A stretch of DNA of 64,000 nucleotides from Sphingomonas sp. 7/4-4 (GCF_027941955.1 NZ_CP115960.1:1426001-1490000); one strand, 5' to 3'. Shown: positions 1 to 10,689, counted from the first letter of the stretch. Numbers and translations are program-made. The notes: generated by a model not told the origin, from the letters alone.

Positions 1-2
1 CC

Positions 3-23
3 TGGTGCCACATGATGGCACCA
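3..23. repeat. short inverted repeat at the window edge
   Basis: Two 8-base arms, TGGTGCCA and TGGCACCA, are perfect inverse complements separated by five bases. The site lies at the window edge with no gene visible upstream. It could be an operator or part of a terminator of a gene outside the window. No T-tract follows on either strand, so an operator-like site is at least as likely. Confidence 0.35.
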
Positions 24-112
24 CACTCCTCCGCCAAACGCAAGCGGCAATGATGCGGATCGCGACGAAGCGGCAGACCTTATAGCCAGCGCCTGCAAGC
101 CTGGGCCAAATG

Positions 113-147
113 AAAACGGGGCGGCCCGGCTCTCGCCGCGCCGCCCC
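113..147 (-). terminator. rho-independent terminator after cspA
   Basis: On the minus strand a GGGGCGGC/GCCGCCCC stem (positions 147-140 and 125-118) is followed by GTTTTC. It begins about 20 bases after the cspA stop codon. Stem, GC content and T-tract fit an intrinsic terminator; the short T run makes its strength uncertain. Confidence 0.6.
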
Positions 148-169
148 GCAATCACTTACGCAAAGTGCG

Positions 170-376
170 TCAGAGGGCTTGGAGGTTGACCGCCGAAGCC
201 TTGCCGCGCTGGTCGTTCTCGACATCGTACGAGACGCGCTGGTCGGTCTGCAGCGTCGTCATGCCCGCACGCTCGACGGCGCTGATATGGACGAAGCTGT
301 CGCTGCCGCCATCCTCGGGCGCAATGAAGCCATAGCCCTTGTCGACGTTGAAGAATTTAACTTTGCCGATCGGCAT
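170..376 (-). CDS. cspA: cold-shock domain protein (CspA family)
   Basis: This 68-residue protein is one complete cold-shock domain. The RNP1-like motif KGYGFI is at residues 13-18 and the RNP2-like FVHI at 28-31. The usual KWFN near the N-terminus reads KFFN here. The family binds single-stranded RNA and DNA and acts as an RNA chaperone in the cytoplasm. The ATG at 376 is preceded by an AAGGAA ribosome binding site. About 170 bases separate it from the upstream gene, room for the long leader typical of csp genes, although no specific leader structure was identified. A terminator-like hairpin follows the stop. Many alphaproteobacteria have several csp paralogues, so the gene symbol is a family label. 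Confidence 0.9.
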   Translation of the reverse strand: MPIGKVKFFNVDKGYGFIAPEDGGSDSFVHISAVERAGMTTLQTDQRVSYDVENDQRGKASAVNLQAL

Positions 377-549
377 GTAATGTTCCTTTCCAGAACATGG
401 AAAACTGCACGAAAAACCGCACAGCAGGGGCCAATAATCTTGAAAAGGATATCTTGCCCGAAGGCATCAATTTCCGTCGCAGGCGACGATTAGCGCGTCA
501 CTCTTAGCCGCAAGTCACCAAATAAACAACGCATCCATGGCGTTCACTC

Positions 550-1370
550 TCATGCCCGCACCTCGCGCGGCTTGTGGGAGGTCCAGTCATGGGCCTCTCC
601 CCGCGCATCGCGGCACCAGCGGTATAGTGCGTCATAGACGAGCATCCCTGCATCGAGCTGTGCGATATCGTCCGCATACATGCGCGAGAGGCCGAGCGAG
701 ACGGCGAGCAGCCCCGCCGCCTCGGGCACCAGATCGGGCCGGGCCGTATCGGCGCCGCGCACGATCGCTGCGAGATAGTCCATCGCGGGGAAATCGCCGA
801 GGCCGAATTCATCGACCATCAAATCGAACGTGCAGCGCTCGCCGCGATGGCTCCAGAATACGTCCTCATGGGCAACGTCGAAGGGCGCCGCGCCAAGTTC
901 TCTGGCGACCGTCAGCACGTCCGCCGCCGGCACGAACAGGAATCGTGCCTGCGGATCGACGAACCGCCGGATCAGCCACGGACAGCCGATCCTGTCCACC
1001 TTGGGTCTGGCACGCGTCACCCAGACGGTCCGCTGCTGCGCATCGCGGCGCGGGAGCCTGTCCGTGGCGAGAAGCGGAAGGCCCGCCGCCCGCCAAGCCG
1101 CGAAGCCGCCTTCCAGGGCTTCGGCATCGACTCCTCGGTTCGAAGCCAGGCGGCGATGCCCTGTGCCGAGGACGCGCCGTCCTCGTCCACCACCACGGCG
1201 GATCCGGCGAGAGCGCCGCTCCAGGCCTCAACCGCCTGCGGAGCGAACCGAATGGACCCGGGTATCATCCGGCTGGTTTCCGCCGCCCGCACGTCGACGA
1301 TGACGGGTGCACCGGGCACGCCGATGAGGCGGACGAGCTTTTCCGGAGCGATGCTGTTCAACGAAGGCAT
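550..1370 (-). CDS. rhodanese-like / ChrB C-terminal domain fusion, frame-broken
   Basis: The N-terminal ~100 residues (from MPSLNSIAPEKL, ATG at 1370 behind AGAGGA) are a rhodanese-like domain. The C-terminal ~155 residues (VDRIGCPWLIRRFVDP onward) match the chromate-resistance ChrB C-terminal family. The reading frame breaks near 1147: the first half ends in WLR and continues in another frame as GVDAEALEGGFAAWR up to the ChrB part. The total length fits one lost base (about 273 residues intact). In the rhodanese loop the usual catalytic Cys position appears to be Asp (VVVDEDGASSAQG), so sulfurtransferase activity is doubtful. Related fusions are annotated as sulfurtransferase/chromate resistance proteins. 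No chrA transporter lies nearby, so a role in chromate resistance is only inferred from the family. Confidence 0.75.
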
Positions 1371-1573
1371 GTGCGTCCTCTGGCAAAAGAGAGTCAGGAC
1401 GCGATTCTTCGGCTGTCGCCTCACGGGGAAACCGCCGTCCCCATACGTGGCAATTCACCCGGATGGCTGGTCCTTGTCAATCACCGGAAGCGAACGCGGC
1501 GCTTCACCCCGAAGGAAACCATTCGCTTTATGCCGGGTTGGCATTAGCCCGCGCCCCGGACTAGGACCATTGC

Positions 1574-2077
1574 ATGACCGAAACGCTCTCGCCGGTCCTC
1601 CCCGATGAGGTGGACGCTGCCGTGCGCAGGCTGCTCGAGCGTGCGTGCGACAAGCATCTCTCGATCGCCACCGCGGAAAGCTGCACCGGCGGGCTGCTCG
1701 CCTCACTGTTCACCGATGTCGAAGGGGCCAGCCATGCCTTCGAGCGCGGCTTCGTCGTGTACACCAACGAGGCCAAGGCCGAGATGCTGGGCGTCCCTCC
1801 CGAATTGATCGAGGCCGAGGGCGCGGTCAGCGAAGCGGTCGCCCGGCGAATGGCCGAGGGTGCGCTGCGCTACAGCAAGGCGCAGGTCGCGCTCGCGGTG
1901 ACCGGCTTTGCTGGACCCGGCGTGCCGGGCGACGAGCCCGGGCTGGTCCATTTCGCCTGCGCGCGGAGTGGCCGTCCCACTGCGCACCGCGAAGCGCATT
2001 TCGGCGATATCGGCCGCGGGCCGGTGCGGATTGAATGCCTGCGCGTCGGGCTGGAAATGCTATCGGAGGCGCTGTGA
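1574..2077 (+). CDS. pncC: CinA-type nicotinamide-nucleotide amidohydrolase
   Basis: The 167-residue protein is a stand-alone CinA C-terminal domain. The family signature ATAESCTGG lies near residue 35 and TGFAGPG near residue 115. Members (PncC) hydrolyse nicotinamide mononucleotide to nicotinate mononucleotide and ammonia, recycling NMN in NAD metabolism. The stop codon overlaps the start of the next gene, nadE, as TGATG, so the two are translationally coupled. That partner supports an NAD-salvage role over competence. The N-terminal COG1058 domain found in long CinA proteins is absent. Confidence 0.88.
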   Translation: MTETLSPVLPDEVDAAVRRLLERACDKHLSIATAESCTGGLLASLFTDVEGASHAFERGFVVYTNEAKAEMLGVPPELIEAEGAVSEAVARRMAEGALRYSKAQVALAVTGFAGPGVPGDEPGLVHFACARSGRPTAHREAHFGDIGRGPVRIECLRVGLEMLSEAL

Positions 2078-4125
2078 TGGCGAAGTCCCACCCCTTTTCT
2101 TGCTCCACCGACAGGGAATGATCCGCGCGGGGGTATGCACCCCTCGGTCACTGTCGGCGATCCCGCCGCCAACGCCGCGTCGACGATCGCACTGGCGCAG
2201 CAGGGCGATGCCGAGGGTGCCGACCTGCTCGTCTTCCCCGAGCTCAACGTCACCACCTATGCGATCGACGACCTGCATCTGCAGGACGCGATCCTCGACG
2301 CGACCGAGGCGGGTGTCGCCGCGATCGTCGAGGCGAGCGCGAAACTGAAGCCGGTGCTGCTGATCGGCGCGGCGCTCCGCCGTAACGGCCGGCTCTACAA
2401 TTGCGCGCTGGCGATCGCGCGGGGGCGCATCCTCGGCGTGGTGCCGAAGCAATTCCTGCCCAATTACCGCGAATATTACGAGAAACGCTGGTTCGCCTCG
2501 GGGCTGGGCCTCACCGGGCTCGACATCACCGTCGCGGGGCAGACCGTGCCGTTCGGCGCGGACCTGGTCTTCGCCGCATCCGACCTCGAGGATTTCGTCT
2601 TCCATATCGAGATTTGCGAGGATTATTGGGCGCCCACCCCGCCCTCCACCGACGGCGCGCTCGCCGGGGCGCTGGTGCTGTGCAACCTCTCCGCCTCGAA
2701 CATCGTCATCGGCAAGGGGCGCGAGCGCGAATTGCTCTGCGCGTCGCAATCGGCACGCACGCTCTCGGCCTATCTCTACTCGGCCTCAGGTCCCGGCGAG
2801 AGCACCACCGATCTCGCCTGGGACGGCCAGGGACTGATCTACGAATTCGGCGAACTGCTTGCCCGCTCCGAACGCTTCGAGCTGACCACCGAGATCGTTT
2901 GCGCCGATCTCGATCTCGAACGCCTCCGCCTGGAACGGATGCGCGACGGCACGTTCAACGACAGCACGCGCTACGCCAACCACCCCGAAATGCGCTTCCG
3001 GCGCATCGCGTTCGAACACCAGCCCGACATGGCCGATCGCGGACTGGTTCGCCCGCTCCGCCGCTTTCCGTTCGTGCCCAACACACCGTCGCGGCTCGAG
3101 GAGGATTGCTATGAAGCCTTCAACATTCAGGTCGAGGGCCTTCGCAAACGGCTCGAATCGACCGGCAGCAAGCACCTCGTCATCGGCGTTTCGGGCGGGC
3201 TCGATTCGACGCATGCGCTGATCGTCGCGTGCAAGGCGATGGACCGGCTCGGCCGGCCACGTTCGGATATCCTCGGCTTCACCATGCCCGGCTTCGCGAC
3301 CGGGGAAGCGACGAAGGCAAATGCCTGGGAGCTGATGCGCGCGCTCGGAGTCACCGGGGAGGAGATCGACATCCGCCCGAGCGCCCGCCAGATGCTCGCC
3401 GATCTCGGCCACCCCTTCGCCTCGGGGGAGCCGGTCTATGATGTGACCTTCGAGAACGTCCAGGCGGGCCTGCGCACCGACTATCTCTTCCGCCTCGCCA
3501 ATCAGCGCCAGGGCTTCGTCGTCGGCACCGGCGATCTGTCCGAACTCGCGCTCGGCTGGTGCACCTATGGCGTTGGCGATCAGATGAGCCATTATGGCGT
3601 CAATGCGGGCGTGCCGAAGACGCTGATCCAGTATCTCATCCGCTGGACCCTGCAGACCGGTCAGTTCGAGGGTCAGGCCGCGACGACGCTGAACCAGATA
3701 TTGAACACGGAGATCTCCCCGAGCTCGTCCCGGCCGATGCCGAGGGCAAGATGCAGAGCACGCAGGACCGCATCGGCCCCTATGAGCTCAACGATTTCTT
3801 CCTGCATTATGTGGTCCGCCACGGCCTCAGGCCCTCGAAGATCGCCTTTCTCGCCTGGCACGCCTGGCGCGATCGCGAGGCCGGGCTCTGGCCGATCGAC
3901 TTCCCGCAAGCCGGCCGCAACGAATATGATCTCGCGACGATCGCGAAGTGGCTGGAGAGCTTCCTGTTCCGTTTCTTTCAAACCAGCCAGTTCAAGCGCT
4001 CGGCAATGCCCAATGGTCCCAAGGTCTCGGCCGGAGGCGCGCTCAGCCCGCGCGGTGACTGGCGCGCGCCTTCGGACAGCGTCGCGACGACGTGGATCGA
4101 GGAATTGCGCCGCGCCTTGCCCTAG
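2077..4125 (+). CDS. nadE: glutamine-dependent NAD+ synthetase, frame-broken
   Basis: NadE converts deamido-NAD+ to NAD+ using ATP and glutamine. The N-terminal nitrilase-like glutaminase domain shows Glu in FPELNVTTY, Lys in [19 protein letters not shown] and the nucleophilic Cys in EICEDYW. The C-terminal synthetase has the SGGLDST pyrophosphate loop and [16 protein letters not shown]. The true start is the ATG at 2077, overlapping the pncC stop and preceded by GGAGG. The frame breaks near 2092 (a T run) and 2142 (a C run) before the long open stretch, and again near 3717 (C run). Restoring one base at each gives 683 residues, the expected family length. An internal ATG at 2135 opens a long frame but would remove the conserved N-terminus. 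Confidence 0.9.
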
Positions 4126-5710
4126 CGCGAAAGCAGCCCGGCGACTTTCCGCAGCAATTCCTGCGCCTCGAACGGCTTCCACAATACCGCGACCTGCGGC
4201 CCGGTGACGGCGTCCAGCTTCGCCGACTCCGCGAAGCCGGTGACCAATACGACGGGCAGCCCCGGATGCTCTTCGCGCACTTTCCGGACGACGTCGGCGC
4301 CGGTCATGCCCGGCATTGCGAAGTCGACCACCAGCAGGTCGGGCCGCAGCCGCCGGACGAGCTCGATCCCCGCCCCGCCCTCGGCCGCTTCCTCCACCGT
4401 CGCGCCTGCCGAAGCCAGCGTGTCGTAAAGTGAGCCGCGGACCTGCGCATCGTCGTCGACCAGCGCGATCGTGTAGCCCGAGAGATCGGTGCGCATATCC
4501 GAGCGCGCATCGTCGCCGACGACGCGCCGCGGCTGGCTGGTCGCGACGCGCAGGAGCAGGATGATCGACGTGCCCTGCCCTTCCGTGCTCTGGATGACGA
4601 GCCCCCTCCGGCCTGCCGCGCCACTGCCGCAGCCATGGCGAGCCCCATGCCGGTGCCCTTGCCGACGCCCTTGGTCGTGAAGAACGGCTCGATCGCGCGG
4701 GCGCGCACGTCCTCCGTCATGCCCGTGCCGGTGTCCGACACCGTCAGCGCGACATAGTCGCCGCGCGGAAGATCGCCGACCAGATCGCCGCTCGCATGCC
4801 CGGCGGCAATCGTCAGCATGCCGCCCTCTGGCATGGCATCGCGCGCATTGAAGGCGAGGTTGAGCAATGCCAGCTCGAGCTGGAGCGGGTCGACTTCGAC
4901 ATTGAGCGCCGGATCGATCCGCTCGACGCGCAGCTGGCCGAGCGGCGCGACGGCGCGCTCGATCAGATCCTTCACGCCGCCCACCAGTTCGGCGAGCCGC
5001 ACCGAATTGAGATCGATGCGCTGCTTGCTCGAAAAGGCGAGCAACTGCCCCGTCAGCAGCCGCCCGCGTTCGACCGCATTGAGCGCACTCGCGCTCCAGC
5101 CGATCACCCGGTCGATATCGTCGGGCTTGCGTGCGATCAGTTCGAGATTGCCCGCCACTGCCTGCAGCAGATTGTTGAAATCATGCGCGATGCCGCCGGT
5201 GAGCTGGCCGACCGCCTCGAGCTTCTGCGACTGGAGAAGCGCCGCTTCGAGCTCCAACCGCTGCGCCACGTGCTGGCGCAAATCCTCCAGCGCGGCGTCG
5301 CGTTCCCTGACCAGGGCTTCCAGCTCGGCATTCTGATCGCTGAGCTGCGCGCGCGAGGGCATCGCGATCACCTTGGACAGCAGGGGCCAGAATGCCACCG
5401 CCGTCGCGATCGTCCCCACCGCGGTCAATCCCTTGAATATCACTGCCACGCTGCCGAGCGGATCCCAGCCCGTCAGGCTCATCAGGTGCATGATCCCGCC
5501 CGCCGCAAGGAACGCGGCGAAGCACCAGAAAATCCAGCGAAAGGCGAAGTCGCGCCGGCGGCGGATCAGGAACGCCAGCCCCAGCGCGATCGAGAAATAC
5601 GCGAGCGCCAGCACGGATTCGGCAATGGCGTTCCCCCAGAACAGCTCCGGGCGCAAGGCCGAGGATGCTCCGCGCGTGCCAGTCGACAACGCAGCCAGGA
5701 GGCTAAGCAT
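4122..5710 (-). CDS. membrane hybrid histidine kinase with C-terminal receiver, frame-broken
   Basis: The protein has three predicted membrane segments in roughly the first 110 residues, then a short coiled coil. A HisKA domain follows, with phospho-acceptor in [14 protein letters not shown], then a HATPase domain ([14 protein letters not shown], then SDTGTGM and [10 protein letters not shown]). The C-terminal receiver ([27 protein letters not shown]) is in another frame; the break is near 4602. Restoring one base gives 529 residues. The ATG at 5710 follows GGTAGGA. No recognisable sensory domain apart from the membrane part is present, so the signal is unknown. It converges with nadE and the two stop codons share the palindrome CTAG. 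Confidence 0.83.
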
Positions 5711-5806
5711 GCACGATCCTACCTCTGCCTATGCGACGGTGGAAATAACTTGGTATAATCAGCGCCGCAGTGCCCTGGAACCTAAGGGAAATGCCCGAGC
5801 CCGATT

Positions 5807-6835
5807 CTATCGGAAGGGTAACGAACGGCCTTCCGCCGCGCTTTGCCGGGCGAGCTCGATGATCCTGAGGCCGGCAAGCGCGTCAGCGGGCGAAACCGGC
5901 GGCGGCACCTGATCGGCGATCGCCCGCGCCACACCCGAATAGAAACGCCGGTAATCGCCGCGTTCGGACACGATCGATTGCTTCGTCCCGTCACCGCGCA
6001 CCAGCACGCCGTGATTGGCGGGATCCTCCACGCCGTGGTCCGGGTCATCGGCATGCCCACCACTGCGCAATTGCGCCTCCTGCGGATCGAGCCCGTGCTT
6101 GACGAAGCTCGCCCGCGTGCCGTGCACGGCGAAGCGCGGCCGCGGCGCCGGGATGATCACGGCCGAGGAGAGCAAGGCGCGCATCCGCCCGTATTGCAGG
6201 GTCAATTCGAAATAATCGTCAACCAGCGAACCTTGCCGCTGGGCGACGATATCCGCGCTCACGCTCTCCGGCGGGCCGAACAGCGCAAGCGCCTGGTCGA
6301 TCAGATGCGGGCCCAGGTCGATCAGCACCCCGCCGCCGGGCCCCGCCGCCTCGTGCCAGCTGTCGCGCAAGGCAGGGCGGAAGCGGTCCCACCGCCCCTC
6401 GTAGAGCGCCACCTCACCCAGCGCGCCTTCGTCGAGCAGCTTCTTCAGCGTCAGGAAGTCGCTGTCCCAGCGGCGATTGTGGAACACGCTGAGCACCCTT
6501 CCCCGCGCCTCCGCCAGCGCGAGCAAAACTTCCACCTCGGCGACGCTGTTCGAGAAAGGCTTGTCGATGACGACATGCTTGCCCGCCTCGAGCGCCGCCT
6601 TGGCGAGCGGGAAATGCGTGTCGTTGGGCGTGCAGACCACGACGAGCTCGATCGCCGGATCGGCGAGCAACGCCGCGGCATCGGGCACCACGTGCACCCC
6701 GGGATAATGCGCATGCACCGCATCGGCGCGCGACGTGACGATCGCCGCGAGATCGAGTTCAGGGACGGCGGAGATCAGCGGCGCATGGAACGCCGTGCCG
6801 CCAAGGCCGAAGCCGATCAGTCCGGTGCGGATCAT
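5807..6835 (-). CDS. Gfo/Idh/MocA-family oxidoreductase (cytoplasmic)
   Basis: The 342-residue protein begins with an NAD(P)-binding Rossmann fold (MIRTGLIGFGLGGTAFHAPL). It carries the family Lys in VVIDKPFSNS near residue 95 and the C-terminal substrate domain (GPGGGVLIDLGPHLIDQAL). The ATG at 6835 has a GAGGAG ribosome binding site; a longer frame upstream has no support. Members oxidise or reduce sugars, inositols and related compounds. Unlike the other three family members in this window it has no Tat or Sec signal, so it should act in the cytoplasm. The substrate cannot be read from sequence. Confidence 0.87.
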   Translation of the reverse strand: MIRTGLIGFGLGGTAFHAPLISAVPELDLAAIVTSRADAVHAHYPGVHVVPDAAALLADPAIELVVVCTPNDTHFPLAKAALEAGKHVVIDKPFSNSVAEVEVLLALAEARGRVLSVFHNRRWDSDFLTLKKLLDEGALGEVALYEGRWDRFRPALRDSWHEAAGPGGGVLIDLGPHLIDQALALFGPPESVSADIVAQRQGSLVDDYFELTLQYGRMRALLSSAVIIPAPRPRFAVHGTRASFVKHGLDPQEAQLRSGGHADDPDHGVEDPANHGVLVRGDGTKQSIVSERGDYRRFYSGVARAIADQVPPPVSPADALAGLRIIELARQSAAEGRSLPFR

Positions 6836-7059
6836 GCGAAACTCCTCTTGCCGGTCGCGCGGTCGCTTTATGCGGGATGGATGGACTTTCCAATCGGGGC
6901 CGTGCGGTGGCGAAGCAAGGCGCCCGGAGACGGTGCTGACAGCTATGCGCCCAATGTCGGCCATTCCCGAGCGGCGCGCGAGTTCCCGAAATCGGCCGTT
7001 CGTTCAGCCAAAGGTGGCGCTATACGCTATTGGGTGGTTGGGGCCGGCTGATTGCGCCC

Positions 7060-8410
7060 CTATAACATCCAGAACGGCTTCCACTCCGTCTTCTGGCTCG
7101 GCCGCTCGGAATAGTTAGTGTGCTGCTCGCCAAGGTCGTCGAGCGGTTGATCGTTGACCTGGGCGAACACGGCTTCCATCGCCCGATCCCTGCCCGCCGT
7201 CCAATCGGCAAACCGGAGCGGGACCAATATGTCGGGCATGGTCCAGATCCGCTTGTCATAGGGGTGGGAGTCGAACCACGGCAGGGTCGACACGTATGCG
7301 CTGAACCCGTCGCCCTGAAACGGCCTGGCATCGCCCTCGTGATTGGGGGCGCCCCCGGAGGGTTCGCCCACGAACACAGCCCAGGTCTCCCGCTCGATCC
7401 TCGAGGTCAGGTTCTGGGCGGCCGAAAAGTGTGAGGTCCGATCAGCACATAGAGCCCGCCGGGCCGGTTGAAGCGGGACCGTTCGAGATGTTTCCTCAGA
7501 CCTTCGCCCATGCGGTTGTCGCCGCCGTCGTTGCGGCGCAGGTCGAGTACGACCCGTTCGATCGCGGGGGCCTCCATAGCCGCAAAGGCTTCTCGCACGA
7601 AGGCCAGGATCGACTCCTTGCTGGCGAACAGGCGGTCGAACGCGATGACCAGGACATGGCCTTCTGCGTGGACGAAGTTGGGCGCGAGCCCCGGCCGCCA
7701 GGTTTCGACCGGGAACGGCTTTCGGGGGAGCGGGACTAGCCCCTCGCGCCCGTCCGCGCGCGGGATCAGCACGGCCTTGACGAGCGAGCCGCCTATCTCA
7801 GCCTCGACGGTGACCGGCGCCGAGACGCCGGCGGGCGGGGCCAATCGCGCGCCGCGCAGGACCGCAGGTCTCAGGATCAAATCTGCGTCATGGTGGGCCC
7901 GGGTGGCGTTGTTGCCGGGCCACATTGCCGCGAAGGACCTCAGGACCTCCTCAATGGCGACCCCATCCACACGCGTGATCCGTGCACCAAGCAGAGGCGC
8001 GCCCTCTCCCTTGGCTGCGGTGACGTAGAGTCCGTCGAAGAAGGGGCGGCGGCAATCGGAAGGGTGAGGTCGAAGCCGGGCGCCTTGATCATTCCCGCTG
8101 GTCCCACACGCCCGTCCACGTACATTGTCGTGTGGCCGTCATGGAACCAAGCCAACCGCGCCATGAGGCGCATGAGATAGGCCTCGGGGCTCATGGCGTC
8201 GGCCTCAGCGGCGAGGCGATCCCACCCTGCTCGCCAAACCGGGTCTGCGGCGGCTATCCAGCCGCGCGGGTGGGTCGCCTCAGCGTACCTGCGCAGTCGC
8301 GCGGCTTCCGAGCGGCGGGGTTTGGAAACGGCTGCCGTCGCCGGCGCCGCAAAGGCTCCTGACAACAGGATGGAGAACTCGCGTCGCGTAGGGCCATATG
8401 ATCGATTCAT
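7060..8410 (-). CDS. secreted S41-like peptidase family protein, frame-broken
   Basis: The first ~27 residues form a twin-arginine signal (TRREFSILLSGAFAAPATAA). The mature part has the tail-specific-protease layout. VVLDLRRNDGGDN precedes GGLYVLIGPHTF, and in the next frame SAAQNLTS carries the probable catalytic Ser. The frame breaks near 8043 and near 7428; one base restored at each gives about 450 residues. The C-terminus (DILVPLRFADWTAGRD through WML) is intact. S41 family members process or degrade periplasmic proteins and peptides. The catalytic Lys was not located with confidence. The gene stands alone on its strand. Confidence 0.72.
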
Positions 8411-8470
8411 GTTCCGATGTCCCTTGGTGGCTTGCTTGGACGGACGAACCTCACCTTAATGCGGCGTGGA

Positions 8471-8659
8471 TCACGCCAGGGGTGATTGGGGACGGCGCAT
8501 CGCGTCGAACGTCACGGCTTCCTCCCGATAGGGAAGCGGAGTGGCGGTGATCGCCGCGTCTTGCGGGCGCGAAGACGCGGAAGGGACGGCCTGAGTTTGC
8601 GCAGCTGCCGTCGTTGTGAGGAGTGTGCCGACCGAAAGAGCAAAGATCGGTGACCGCAT
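8471..8659 (-). pseudogene. truncated 5' fragment of a secreted protein
   Basis: A start at 8659 has a clear GGAGG ribosome binding site and opens a Sec-type signal peptide (MRSPIFALSVGTLLTTTAAAQ). About 40 residues follow (through PLPYREEAVTFDA) and then the frame stops. The tail resembles the segment just before the first strand of secreted alpha/beta hydrolases, but that resemblance is weak and from memory. No continuation was found in another frame before the S41 gene, so unlike the frame-broken genes this looks like a genuine 5' remnant. It could instead be a short secreted peptide. Confidence 0.4.
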
Positions 8660-9324
8660 GGAGCCTCCGGAGGAAATGTTGCGCGGTTGGCGGCCCCCTC
8701 TCCTGCCAGCCGTATTGGTGATATATGTATGCAATACAGTCAAGAGTGTAGGTTCTCACTTCTCTCGCCACACGCCGAGCGCATCGGCGCGATGCGTATG
8801 TCGGCTTCAAAGTGACGGACAGCCTTGAGCGGCTGCTTTCGAGAGTGCGCAGATCGCGAGCGAATAGCCGACATTGGGCCGGCAGTTGCCATTCCGGGTT
8901 TGGCTTTCCGAATGTCCGTTTTTCCGACCCAAGAGGCTGAAGCGGACAGGCAGCTAACAATTGCGGCCGCTCCTCTCTTGCAATGTAGGATTTCGTCTGC
9001 TTGCCTCAGGCGGTCGGCCATGCCGTCGCGCTCTTTGACACCGTCGATCGATCGGACACGCAAGACTTGGTCAACGCGCATGGCGCGTACCTGCGGCCTT
9101 GGTGGCGCCAAACCGGCGCGTGGGTGTGGCTTTGGTGGCGCCTGACTGCCGCGTAGGTGTCGCGTAGGTGTCGCGTCACAGGCGCGTCGGGCACACCCGT
9201 GCCAACCACGCCACGAATTTTATCATTGTATATCATTATCTTGATGAGATAGCGCCCCACCAAAAACCCGAACCAGTGTCAACCTGGTGTCAACTTAGCG
9301 TCAACCAACTCGCCCCCACGATCT
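8660..9324. other. non-coding, possibly decayed intergenic stretch
   Basis: No convincing gene was found in about 665 bases. The stretch is patchy in base composition and includes AT-rich DNA at 9215-9250 (repeated TATCATT). Its frames lack recognisable domains and ribosome binding sites. A 33-base tandem repeat sits at 9082-9147. A short motif CCAATGTCGGCYATTC occurs here on the minus strand (near 8870) and again at 6954 on the plus strand, which hints at decayed dispersed repeat DNA. Confidence 0.5.
9082..9147. repeat. 33-base tandem repeat, two imperfect copies
   Basis: Two copies begin GGCGCGT at 9082 and 9115 and share TTGGTGGCGCC near their ends. A decayed third part follows with GCGTAGGTGTC repeated twice (about 9150-9171). 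The period is a multiple of three, and in one minus-strand frame it reads as an 11-residue repeat (...WRHQ...). There is no start context to call it a gene. Confidence 0.55.
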
Positions 9325-10676
9325 CTAGATCGCGTATTTCGCCCTCTGCGGCCGGCTGAGCATCGCATTCGCCTCGTCGTCGCCGATGAAGCGCTCGGCC
9401 TTGGGGTCCCATTTGAGGCGGCGGCCGGTCTTCATTGCGGTCCAGTGGAGCAGGCAGGTCGAAAGCGAGCGATGGCCGATTTCGGCCGGCGCGCTCACCG
9501 GCACGCCTGTCTTTATGGCATCCAGCCAATTGCGATGCTGCTCGGGGACCTTGAGCAAATGCACTTCGTTCGGGCCGATCACGCTGGTGAGGATCTTCGG
9601 GTCGCTCGCCTGGAGCGGATCGATCTGCGGCCCGCCCGGATCGCTCGCCGTCACTGCGCCGCTGCGGGTGACGAAGATCCAGCCCTTGTCGCCGATGAAC
9701 TTCACGCCGTTGGGCAGCGCGCCGGAAACCGTCATCGTCACGCCGTTCGCATAGCGCGCATGCGTCTCGAACGCCCCGTGGACGTCCCACAGCCCGCTCT
9801 TGGGGAATTCGGCCTTGCCCCAGATCTCGACCGGGCCCGAATGCTCCATGTCCATGCCCCAATGGGCCGTGTCGATATGGTGCGAGCCCCAGCCGGTGAT
9901 CATGCCCGCGCCGAATTGCTCGATGCGGAGCCAGCCGGGGCGGTTCTCGAACGAGTCCTGCGGGTGGACGCCGATCTCGGTATAGGGGATCTCGGGGGTG
10001 GTCCCGAGCCAGGCGTCGTAATTGAGGTTCGACGGCACCGGCATCGGCGGCGCCTCGGGGCCAGAAGGATCGCCGGGCAGCCCCACTTCGACCCGAACGA
10101 TCTTGCCGATGCGGCCGTTGCGGACCAGCTCGCAGGCGCGGTGGAATTGCGGCCAGGGTCCTGCCCGCGCTGCTGCGAACCGATCTGGACGATGCGCCCG
10201 CTCGCCTTCACCGCATCGGCCATCGCGCGGCCTTCCGAGATGGTCAGCGCCGCGGGCTTCTGGAGGTAGACATGCTTGCCTGCGCGCACCGCGTGGACCG
10301 CCTGCGGGGCATGCTGGTGGTCGGGCGTGGAGATCAGGACCGCGTCGATCTCCTTGTTCGCGAGCAGCTCGCGATAATCATGGTACATCCGCGTGCCGGA
10401 ATAGGGCTTGCCGGTGCTGGCGGCGTAGCGGGTGTCGACCAGTTCCTTGCCCGCGCCGAGGCGGACCGTGTCGACATCGCACACCGCGACGATCTGGGCG
10501 TCGGCGTGCTTGTGGACTTCCTTCATGTCGTGGCTGCGCGAGATCCGCCCGACGCCGATCGCGCCGATGACGATGCGGTTCGACGGGGCGTTCTGGCCGA
10601 ACACGCTGGAAGGGACGATCGTCGGCGCCGCAAGCACCGCGCCGGTCTTCAGGATGCCGCGTCTGGACAATTGCAT
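9325..10676 (-). CDS. Tat-exported Gfo/Idh/MocA oxidoreductase, frame-broken
   Basis: The N-terminus (MQLSRRGILKTGAVLAAP) is a twin-arginine signal, so the folded, cofactor-bound enzyme should act in the periplasm. It is followed by a Rossmann fold (IVIGAIGVGRIS), the family Lys in YLQKPAALT, and a C-terminal domain with GWGSHHIDTAHWGMDMEHSGP. The frame breaks near 10162, in QIGSQQR...QDP, where one missing base explains the shift; about 450 residues when restored. The ATG at 10676 lies 13 bases upstream of the next gene's end and appears to be the last gene of a minus-strand operon with 10690, 11861 and 12419. Substrate unknown; likely a sugar, polyol or glycoside. Confidence 0.83.
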
Positions 10677-10689
10677 GCTCCGTCTCCCC

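Noticed and set aside
8740..9263. Minus-strand frames of 85-170 residues in the 8.7-9.3 kb gap
   Set aside because: They lack ribosome binding sites and recognisable domains and partly consist of the tandem repeat; no support beyond being open.
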